Source of the DNA: an uncultured Hungatella sp.
Lineage (GTDB): Bacteria; Bacillota; Clostridia; Lachnospirales; Lachnospiraceae
DNA: 64,000 nt
Assembly: GCA_910585645.1 (NCBI GenBank)
Contig: CAJUFP010000004.1
Coordinates: 26,763-90,762, forward strand
Direction: 5' to 3'
Numbering within the stretch: position 1 is the stretch's first letter; each line of letters starts with the position of its first letter. Shown here piece after piece: positions 23,387 through 30,619 of this stretch. The notes beneath the pieces are model-generated. The model saw nothing but the letters and a program-made list of their open reading frames with translations, did no database searches and was not told the origin of the DNA. The translations under genes were made by a program, and so were the position numbers.

Positions 23387-24772
23387 TCAAATCTTCGTCA
23401 AATACTCATGAATCCCTCTGGCTCCCGCCCGGCCTGCTTCCATGGCAAGGATTACCGTGGCGGCCCCGGTCACCGCGTCTCCTCCGGCGTACACGCCTTC
23501 TTTGCTGGTCTTTCCGCTTGCTTCCTCCGCCACAATACACTTTCTCCTGTTTACCTCCAGTCCTTTTGTGGTGCCGGAGATCAGTGGGTTAGGCGATGTT
23601 CCCAGGGACATAATAACCGTATCCACGTCAATGACAAATTCCGACCCTGCCACAGGCATTGGCCGTCTTCTCCCTGACGCGTCCGGCTCTCCAAGTTCCA
23701 TGCGGATACACCGCATTCCTTTGACCCAGCCGTTGTCGTCTGTGAGAATCTCCGTGGGGTTGGTCAGGAGGTTGAAGATGATTCCCTCTTCTTTGGCGTG
23801 ATGGACTTCTTCTGCCCTGGCGGGAAGTTCTGCCTCGCTTCTTCTGTACACGATATGTACATCGGCTCCCAGGCGCAGGGCGGTTCTGGCGGCGTCCATG
23901 GCCACGTTGCCGCCGCCTACCACCGCCACTTTTTTTCCTGCCGCAATGGGCGTGTCGTAGTCTTCCCGAAATGCCTTCATCAGATTGCTTCTGGTCAGGT
24001 ATTCGTTGGCGGAGAATACGCCGTTGGCATTTTCCCCGGGGATGCCCATGAACATGGGGAGACCTGCGCCGGAACCGATGAACACGGCGTCAAATCCTTC
24101 TTCTTCCAGAAGCTGGTCGATGGTCACGGATTTTCCGATGATCACATTGGTCTCAATGGTTACGCCCAGTTTTTTTACGTTTTCAATTTCAGGTTTTACT
24201 ACGCCTTCTTTTGGAAGACGGAACTCCGGAATCCCGTAGAGCAGCACGCCGCCGGGCTCATGGAGGGCCTCAAAAATGGTCACTTCATAGCCCATTTTAG
24301 CCAGATCTCCGGCGCAGGTAAGGCCTGCGGGGCCGGAGCCGATGACTGCTACTTTTTTCCCGTTGGTGTGTTCTGGTTTCTCCGGAACGAAACCGCTTTC
24401 CCTGGACCAGTCGGCCACAAACCGTTCCAGCTTGCCGATGGACACCGGCTCTCCTTTGATTCCACGGACGCACTGCCCCTCGCACTGGCTTTCCTGGGGG
24501 CAGACCCGGCCGCACACGGCGGGAAGGGCGGAGGATTTGGCGATCACATTTGCCGCCTCCTCAAATTTCCCTTCTTTTACCTGCTGCACGAATCCCGGAA
24601 TGTCGATGGATACCGGGCATCCCTTAACGCATTTGGCGTTTTTGCAGGTTAAGCATCTCAAGGCTTCTTCCATGGCCTCTTCTTTGTTATATCCCAGACA
24701 TACTTCCTCAAAGTTTGCGGCCCTTACCTTTGGGTCCTGTTCCCGAACCGGAACTTTTTTTAACATATCCAT
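23387..24772 (-). CDS. gltA: GltD/NfnB-like NAD(P)H flavoprotein (homotetrameric glutamate synthase type)
   Basis: 461 residues from the start at 24772, set by TGGAGG. The N-terminus carries the cysteines of the GltD fold iron-sulfur clusters: CLTCKNAKCVKGCPV and CGRVCPQESQCEGQCVRG. An FAD site GSGPAGLTCAG (near 150) and a nucleotide site VVGGGNVAMDAART (near 285) follow. The family is annotated as NADPH-dependent glutamate synthase small subunit but includes NfnB of electron-bifurcating transhydrogenase. It is followed on the same strand by an NfnA-like subunit and a xanthine dehydrogenase lacking its own FAD domain. I infer that the pair serves purine redox reactions here. Confidence 0.85.
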   Translation of the reverse strand: MDMLKKVPVREQDPKVRAANFEEVCLGYNKEEAMEEALRCLTCKNAKCVKGCPVSIDIPGFVQQVKEGKFEEAANVIAKSSALPAVCGRVCPQESQCEGQCVRGIKGEPVSIGKLERFVADWSRESGFVPEKPEHTNGKKVAVIGSGPAGLTCAGDLAKMGYEVTIFEALHEPGGVLLYGIPEFRLPKEGVVKPEIENVKKLGVTIETNVIIGKSVTIDQLLEEEGFDAVFIGSGAGLPMFMGIPGENANGVFSANEYLTRSNLMKAFREDYDTPIAAGKKVAVVGGGNVAMDAARTALRLGADVHIVYRRSEAELPARAEEVHHAKEEGIIFNLLTNPTEILTDDNGWVKGMRCIRMELGEPDASGRRRPMPVAGSEFVIDVDTVIMSLGTSPNPLISGTTKGLEVNRRKCIVAEEASGKTSKEGVYAGGDAVTGAATVILAMEAGRAGARGIHEYLTKI

Positions 24773-24821
24773 AATTTCCTCCATTCCATACGCTGCGGGC
24801 TTCTTCTAGTACATCGCTATA

Positions 24822-25709
24822 CTAATCTCCCTGGCAATGGCCGCACCCGCCATGGTGGGTGTCTCCTTCTTTCAGCTTCAGCATGGCCCGCCCTTCTTCT
24901 GTCCGGTACATCTGCTGCCGCTTCATGGCCTCATCAAAGTTTACTTTATGGCCGTCAAATTCCGGTCCGTCCACGCAGGCAAATTTCACCTCATCTCCTA
25001 CCGTGAGACGGCAGGCGCCGCACATGCCGGTTCCGTCCACCATTATGGGGTTCATGCTGACAATGGTGGGGATGTTTAGTTTTTTGGTCAGCAGGCATAC
25101 AAATTTCATCATGATCATAGGGCCGATGGCTACGCACACATGGTACTGCTTTCCCTGATGTTCCACCAGGTCTTTTATCACGTCGGTTACCATGCCTTTT
25201 TGCCCATAGGAACCGTCGTCTGTGGTTATGTAGAGATTGGCGGCCACGGCTTTCATCTCTTCTTCCAGGATCAGCAGATCCTTTGTTTTTGCCCCCACGA
25301 TCACATCTGCGTCAATGCCCCGATCTCTCAGCCATTTTACCTGGGGATATACAGGGGCAGTTCCCACGCCGCCTGCGACAAAGAGCATTTTTTTGTTTTT
25401 CAAAACCGTCAGGTCTTCGTGGACAAATTCCGACGGCTTTCCCAGAGGCCCCACAAAATCCCGGAAACTGTCCCCGGCTTTCAGGGCTGCCATCTTCCTG
25501 GTGGAGGCTCCCACGATCTGGAATACGATGGTGACGATTCCATTTTCCCTGTCATAGTCGCAGATAGTCAGGGGAATCCTCTCCCCTGTCTCATCTATTT
25601 TTACAATGACAAATTCTCCCGGTTCACAGACTCTGGCTGTTCTGGGCGCTTCCACGTCCATGAGGTAAATCTTGTCTGCCAGCTGCCGGGCTTTCACGAT
25701 CTTATACAT
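24822..25709 (-). CDS. NfnA/SudB/PyrK-like ferredoxin-NAD(P) reductase subunit
   Basis: 295 residues from the start at 25709 (AGGAGG upstream). An FAD-binding ferredoxin reductase-like domain (RIPLTICDYD, VGPLGKPS) is followed by an NAD-binding half (FVAGGVGTAPVYPQVKWL) and a [2Fe-2S] cysteine cluster near residue 228, MCGACRLTVGDEVKFAC. The order and motifs match sulfide dehydrogenase beta, dihydroorotate dehydrogenase electron transfer subunit and NfnA. It lies between the NfnB-like gene (49 nt) and the xanthine dehydrogenase gene (21 nt). An unusual His/Cys-rich tail, HHGGCGHCQGD, ends the protein. Confidence 0.87.
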   Translation of the reverse strand: MYKIVKARQLADKIYLMDVEAPRTARVCEPGEFVIVKIDETGERIPLTICDYDRENGIVTIVFQIVGASTRKMAALKAGDSFRDFVGPLGKPSEFVHEDLTVLKNKKMLFVAGGVGTAPVYPQVKWLRDRGIDADVIVGAKTKDLLILEEEMKAVAANLYITTDDGSYGQKGMVTDVIKDLVEHQGKQYHVCVAIGPMIMMKFVCLLTKKLNIPTIVSMNPIMVDGTGMCGACRLTVGDEVKFACVDGPEFDGHKVNFDEAMKRQQMYRTEEGRAMLKLKEGDTHHGGCGHCQGD

Positions 25710-25730
25710 TTGCTTCCTCCTGCTCAACCT

Positions 25731-28292
25731 TTATTTGGCCTTTTTATAGTAGGTGTCCTGAAGCGGCATGGATGTCCGCAGTTTTTTGTCCAGCCGGTAG
25801 TAGGCGTGAGCGCAGGCGGCTCCTGTGGGAATCATGCACAGCTCCCCGCAGCCTTTCGCCCCGTAGGCCAGCGGAATCTTTCCCGGCCCCTGGACCAGCT
25901 TTACTTCAAGCTGCGGCACATCCGTTGCCCGCATCAGCCCCAGGGTGCCAAGTTTTGTCTTGCAGTACCCGTCCACGCACTTAAATTCTTCTGTCAGGGC
26001 GTACCCAAGGCCCATGACCATGCCGCCTTCGATCTGGCCTTCCACGGACTGGATATTGACCGGTGTTCCCACGTCATAGGCAGCTACCACTTTTTCGATC
26101 TTTCCGTTTTCATCGGGAATCACCACCTGAACCCCGTAGCTGTAGCTTACGTGGCGCACGGGAAATTCTTTGGTGGACGTCAGGCCGTCGGTTATGGGAT
26201 GGTACTCTCCGTAGTATTCTTTTCCCTCCAGATCCGCAAGGGTCTTTCCCGCGTCTAAATCGTTTCTTAGTTTCTCTGCGGCTATTCTTGTGGCTTCCCC
26301 GGTTACTACGGTCTGGCGGGACGCGGTGCTGGTGCCGGAGTCCGGCGTTGTTACGGTGTCCGCGTCTTCATGGATGACCAGGCCCGGGTCAATGCCTGTG
26401 GCTTCACAGAGAATGGTCTGGCACATGACGGCGATTCCCTGCCCCATACATGCCGCGGAGGTGAGAACCTGCACCTTGCCGTCTTTTACTGCCAGCCTGC
26501 ACCGGCCGCTGTCTATGATGCCCACGCCTTTTCCGCTGTTTTTCCACCCCAGGGCAATTCCCGCGTATGGGTTGGACTCAAAAATGTCTTTTACTGCCTC
26601 CAGACATTCTACGGCTCCTGTGCTCTCATCCGCGATCTGGCCGTTTGGCAGGATCTGGCCCGGACGGATGGCGTTGCGGTAACGGATCTCCCAGGGGGAA
26701 ATGCCTGCTTTTTCGGCCAGGAGGTTTAAGTTCTGCTCCATGGCAAAATTGCTCTGGGCCGCTCCGAATCCGCGGAAGGCTCCTGATACCATATTGTTGG
26801 TGTAAACGGACATTCCTAAAATGTCCACGTTCTGGTAATTGTAGGGGCCTGCGGCATGGGTGCAGGCGCGGTCAAGGACCGGGCCTCCAAGGGAGGCATA
26901 GGCTCCTGTGTCAGCGATGATAACGGCTTTCATTCCGGTGAGGATTCCGTTTTCATCGCAGGCGGTTGTGATCTCAATCTCCATGGGGTGGCGTTTGGTG
27001 TGATAGGCAAGGCTTTCCTGCCGGGTGAATTTTACTTTTACCGGTTTTTTGGTGTGCCAGGCCATCAGCGCGGCATGGTGCTGTACGCTCATGTCTTCTT
27101 TGCCGCCAAAGCCTCCGCCTACCAGCATGGAATGGCAGTGTACTTTTTCTCTGGGAATCTTTAACATTTCCGCGATCTCCCGCTGCTCATCGTACACGGA
27201 CTGGCCGCCTGTGTACACAAGAAGCCCGTCTTCTCCCTCCGGCAGCGCAACGGCGCATTCCGGCTCCATGAAGGCGTGCTCCTGGTGGGGCGTCTTGTAT
27301 TTTCGCGTAACCACGTATTTGGCGTTGGCTATGGCTGTCTTCACGTCTCCGTTTACCAGGGTGGATTTACTCATAATATTTCCGTCTTCATGAATCAGAG
27401 GGGCGTCTCCCCGAAGGGCGTCCTGGGGTGTTGTCACTGGGGTCAGCTCCGTGTAATCTACCTCAACCAGGGATACCACCTCTTCCAGGCTCTCTTTTCG
27501 GCTTACGGCCACCAGGGCAAGACAGTCTCCCACATACCGGGTTATGTCGCCTTCGCCCAGCAGCACGTCCCAGTCTTTTTTCATGTGGCCGATCACATTG
27601 TCCGGCACGTCTTTTTTCAGCAGGATGCACACGCAGTCCGGGTGGGACAGGGCTTTGGAAATGTCGATCTTGTTTATTCTTGCCCGGGGATATTTGGAGC
27701 GCACTGCTTTGGCGTGGAGCATGCCTTCAAAGTCCAGGTCGTCCACGTATTTTCCTGTGCCGTTTACTTTTTTTGCCGCGTCAGGGCGGTTAAAATGCTC
27801 GTTCATGCGGAGTTTTTCCGGACCTTTGGGGATTGGCAGATTGTCCCGGAAGTATACTCCTGCCATAAGGATGGCTTCTTCAATTTTTTTGTAGCCTGTA
27901 CAGCGGCAGATATTGCCCCGGATCGCCTTTTTTACGTCTGCCTGTGTTGGGTCCGGATTTTTGTCCAGGAGGGCCTTGGCGCAGATAACCATGCCGGGAA
28001 TACAGAAGCCGCACTGTACGGCCCCGGCCGCCGCGAAGCAGTGTTCGTATACTTCCCGCTCTCTCTGACTTAAGCCTTCTACTGTGAGAACGGATTTACC
28101 CACGAATCTGGACACTTTCTGGACGCAGGCTTTGACGGCTTTTCCGTCAACCAGAACGGTACACGTTCCGCATGCGCCTTCGCTGCATCCGTCTTTTGTT
28201 GATGTGATCTTTAAGTCGTCTCTGAGAAAGGACAGCAGGGGTTTGTCTGTCTCTGAATATACGGTTTTGCCGTTAATGTTTAGTTCGAACAT
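25731..28292 (-). CDS. xdh: Selenium-type molybdenum hydroxylase (xanthine dehydrogenase), fused 2Fe-2S and Mo domains
   Basis: 853 residues. Xanthine/purine hydroxylase of the kind annotated as selenium-dependent xanthine dehydrogenase. The N-terminal [2Fe-2S] domain has CSEGACGTC and AC near 37-60, then CGFC and CRCTGYKKIEEAI near 98-140. The molybdopterin part follows from about residue 165: GGGFGGKED, RGFGAAQSN, and the catalytic glutamate in AKGCGELCMIP near 822. No FAD domain is encoded, unlike classical three-domain enzymes, so electrons must leave through a partner, probably the adjacent NfnAB-like flavoproteins. It lies in a minus-strand operon reading 28292 to 23387. A cofactor selenium cannot be read from sequence. 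Confidence 0.9.
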   Translation of the reverse strand: MFELNINGKTVYSETDKPLLSFLRDDLKITSTKDGCSEGACGTCTVLVDGKAVKACVQKVSRFVGKSVLTVEGLSQREREVYEHCFAAAGAVQCGFCIPGMVICAKALLDKNPDPTQADVKKAIRGNICRCTGYKKIEEAILMAGVYFRDNLPIPKGPEKLRMNEHFNRPDAAKKVNGTGKYVDDLDFEGMLHAKAVRSKYPRARINKIDISKALSHPDCVCILLKKDVPDNVIGHMKKDWDVLLGEGDITRYVGDCLALVAVSRKESLEEVVSLVEVDYTELTPVTTPQDALRGDAPLIHEDGNIMSKSTLVNGDVKTAIANAKYVVTRKYKTPHQEHAFMEPECAVALPEGEDGLLVYTGGQSVYDEQREIAEMLKIPREKVHCHSMLVGGGFGGKEDMSVQHHAALMAWHTKKPVKVKFTRQESLAYHTKRHPMEIEITTACDENGILTGMKAVIIADTGAYASLGGPVLDRACTHAAGPYNYQNVDILGMSVYTNNMVSGAFRGFGAAQSNFAMEQNLNLLAEKAGISPWEIRYRNAIRPGQILPNGQIADESTGAVECLEAVKDIFESNPYAGIALGWKNSGKGVGIIDSGRCRLAVKDGKVQVLTSAACMGQGIAVMCQTILCEATGIDPGLVIHEDADTVTTPDSGTSTASRQTVVTGEATRIAAEKLRNDLDAGKTLADLEGKEYYGEYHPITDGLTSTKEFPVRHVSYSYGVQVVIPDENGKIEKVVAAYDVGTPVNIQSVEGQIEGGMVMGLGYALTEEFKCVDGYCKTKLGTLGLMRATDVPQLEVKLVQGPGKIPLAYGAKGCGELCMIPTGAACAHAYYRLDKKLRTSMPLQDTYYKKAK

Positions 28293-28319
28293 GTGATGCT
28301 CCTCCTTGTCTTTTTATTT

Positions 28320-28351
28320 AATGATAAATTGTCATTGTAATAAATTTTTTA
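28320..28351. promoter_or_regulatory. AT-rich operator-like motif before xdh, shared with the ygeX promoter
   Basis: AATGATAAATTGTCATTG (28320-28337) followed by TAATAAATTTTTTAT. A 16/18 match, AATGATAAATTATTATTG, occurs at 37730-37747 next to TAATAAATTTTTATT. The site lies between divergent xdh and the second YheO-type regulator, which is the best candidate to bind it. Confidence 0.6.
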
Positions 28352-28359
28352 TTTCATTC

Positions 28360-28388
28360 TTGAATTTTGGACTGTGCCGTGGGATAAT
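28360..28388 (+). promoter_or_regulatory. Promoter of the second YheO-type regulator
   Basis: TTGAAT (28360-28365) and GATAAT (28383-28388) are 17 nt apart, with flanks resembling the promoter of the paralogue at 11198-11226. Confidence 0.65.
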
Positions 28389-28483
28389 GAAGTGTGTCTA
28401 TCATACGCCGGTGTAGTTTGGTTAAGGCTGCCGCCGGATTTGCTTAACTTGGCAGCGCTGCCAATACACAGAAAGGAAAAATC

Positions 28484-29182
28484 ATGATTTCATCCAGACT
28501 TCATCAGTACGCGCTTCTCGTAAACTTCCTGGGGAAAGCCCTGGGGCCTGATTATGAGATCGTTCTTCACGATATAACGTCTGAACCCAGCAAGGTTATT
28601 GCCATCGCCAACAGCCATATCAGCGACCGGACGGTGGGAAGCCCCACCACCAACGCCGCCCTGCAAATGCTGGCCGCCAATTCTTACAAGACCAATGATT
28701 TCCTGTATAATTATCAGGTGTCTACAGAGGACGGCCGCATCCTTCGGGCGTCTACCATGTTCATCAAGGATGACGACGGCAGCCCTATCGGCCTTCTGGG
28801 CATCAATTTTGACGACAGCCGTTACAGGGATTTCTGCAAAAAAATGTTTTCCGTGGTTCATCCGGATGATTTTCTGAAAGCGAATCCTGCCATTCTCTCC
28901 CCTGCCCCGGCAAACGGCCAGGCCGCCGGTTCCCAGCCGGACTCTCTGACAGACGACTTTTCCATGGACATCTCCACTTTGATGGAGAAATCTTTTGAGG
29001 CTGTGACCGCGTCCCTGTCCACCCCTATGGAGCGTCTGAATCAGCAGGAGAAACGGGAGATCGTCCAGAAACTCCAGGAGCGGGGGGTGTTCAAGTTAAA
29101 GGGCGGCATCTCTTTTGTGGCCAAGCGTCTGTCCTGCTCCCCGGCAACGGTGTATCGGTATTTGGGGGAACTGGAAAGTTAG
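28484..29182 (+). CDS. YheO/DauR-type transcriptional regulator, paralogue of 11352-12050
   Basis: 232 residues, the same length as its paralogue and alike along its whole length. The YheO/PAS-like domain shows DYEIVLHDI, VGSPTTNAALQMLA and GLLGINFDD; the helix-turn-helix region ends LSCSPATVYRYLGELE. The middle linker (about residues 135-165) is where the two differ most. It is divergent from the xdh operon and convergent with hyuA, whose stop is 11 nt from its own. By position it should control the purine module. AAAGGA precedes the start. Confidence 0.92.
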   Translation: MISSRLHQYALLVNFLGKALGPDYEIVLHDITSEPSKVIAIANSHISDRTVGSPTTNAALQMLAANSYKTNDFLYNYQVSTEDGRILRASTMFIKDDDGSPIGLLGINFDDSRYRDFCKKMFSVVHPDDFLKANPAILSPAPANGQAAGSQPDSLTDDFSMDISTLMEKSFEAVTASLSTPMERLNQQEKREIVQKLQERGVFKLKGGISFVAKRLSCSPATVYRYLGELES

Positions 29183-29193
29183 GCGGACTTTTT

Positions 29194-30567
29194 TCAAACT
29201 CTTTTCGCTGTCACATATCTCCCGCCGTACGCTTTCAATATCTCACCGTTTTGGGCTGCCAGCGTCCCCCGCAGGTATACCTGCTCTGCTCTTCCTGTGA
29301 GCCGGGTCCCCTCCAGGGGGCAGTAATCGGACCGGGACTGCTGGCTTTTCGCTGACAGGGTCCACCTTTCGTCCGGGTTCCACACCACCAGGTCCGCGTC
29401 GCTGCCTGCTGCTATGACGCCTTTTTTCGGGTACAGTCCGTACAGCTTTGCCGGGTTCTCCGAAAGATATCCGCACATCTGCTCCAGGGTGATCTTTTTC
29501 TCTCTCACTCCGAAATGGTACACAAGCCCCGGCCTCTCCTCTGCTCCCGGCATGCCGCAGGGAGTTTTTGAAAAGTCTTCTTCCCCCGCGTTTTTCTGGG
29601 CAACGGTAAAGCTGCAGTGGTCTGTGGCAATAGTCTGAATGTTCCCCTCTGCCAGGGCTTTCCACAAAACATTCCGGTCTTTTTCCTCTCTTAAAGGGGG
29701 AGCGATCATGTATTTTCTGGCTTCCTGGTTCGGAAGGTCGTAGCGGCTTTTGTCCATAAGCAGGTACTGGGGGCAGGTTTCCACAAAGACCTGCTGCCCT
29801 CTTTTTCTGGCCTGGCAGATTTCCCGGTATCCTTCTTCGGAGCTTAAATGGACAATGATCACCGGTGTATCCACGCAGGCGGCAATCTTTAAGATGCGGC
29901 TCACTGCCTCCGCCTCCGCAAGATCCGGCCGGGTCCACGGATAATCGGAGACATTTCTCCGGTCTCCCCTTCTCTTCACAACGTCTCTCAGCCGCGCGTC
30001 TATGATTCCCCTGTTTTCACAGTGAACCCCCGCAATCCCTCCCAGTTCTTTTAACCTGGCAAGTATCTCATAAATGGCCTTGTCATCCACCACCATGCCG
30101 TCGTAGGTGGTATACAGCTTAAAGGAACAAATCCCCCCGAACACCACCTCTTCCAGTTCCCGGCTTACCTCCTCATTCCAATCTGACAGAGCCAGGTGAA
30201 AGGCATAATCGCAGCTGGCCTTCCCGTCCGCCTTGTCATGCCAATGGCTGAGAGCGTATTGCAAACTTTCCCCCCGGTTCTGGGTGGCAAAATCCACAAT
30301 ACACGTGGTTCCCCCGGAAAGCTCTGCCTTAGTCCCGCTGTCAAACCCGTCAATGGTCACCGTGTCCGACACATCCAGGTCCATATGGGTGTGTCCGTCT
30401 ATAAACCCCGGAAACAGGTATTTGCCGGAGATATCTACCACCGCGGCTCCTTCTGATTCCAGATTTTTTCCCACCGCAGTGATTTTCTCTCCCTCAACCA
30501 GAACATCCATTTCTTTAGAACCTTTTCCGGAGATCACCCTGCCCCCGCAAAATAACAATCTTCCCAT
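29194..30567 (-). CDS. hyuA: Cyclic amidohydrolase HyuA (D-phenylhydantoinase/dihydropyrimidinase)
   Basis: 457 residues, normal for the family. The complete metal-binding set is visible: HTH in FIDGHTHMDLD near 60, the carboxylated lysine in SFKLYTTYDG near 149, histidines in GVHCENRGI and IIVHLSSEEGY, and the aspartate in ATDHCSF near 315. HyuA of the urate/purine clusters is thought to open a ring formed after purine reduction. GGGAGG precedes the start. It follows ygfK on the same strand after 52 nt, so they are probably co-transcribed. It differs clearly from the amidohydrolase at 17924. Confidence 0.9.
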   Translation of the reverse strand: MGRLLFCGGRVISGKGSKEMDVLVEGEKITAVGKNLESEGAAVVDISGKYLFPGFIDGHTHMDLDVSDTVTIDGFDSGTKAELSGGTTCIVDFATQNRGESLQYALSHWHDKADGKASCDYAFHLALSDWNEEVSRELEEVVFGGICSFKLYTTYDGMVVDDKAIYEILARLKELGGIAGVHCENRGIIDARLRDVVKRRGDRRNVSDYPWTRPDLAEAEAVSRILKIAACVDTPVIIVHLSSEEGYREICQARKRGQQVFVETCPQYLLMDKSRYDLPNQEARKYMIAPPLREEKDRNVLWKALAEGNIQTIATDHCSFTVAQKNAGEEDFSKTPCGMPGAEERPGLVYHFGVREKKITLEQMCGYLSENPAKLYGLYPKKGVIAAGSDADLVVWNPDERWTLSAKSQQSRSDYCPLEGTRLTGRAEQVYLRGTLAAQNGEILKAYGGRYVTAKRV

Positions 30568-30619
30568 AAGTAAACCTCCCAGTTATTACGAATCCTGCTG
30601 CTTTTGCCCCTCACCCATC

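Noticed and set aside
25140..26258. 372-codon frame opposite the NfnA-like and xdh genes
   Set aside because: Runs across the junction of two convincing genes on the other strand and resembles no protein family.
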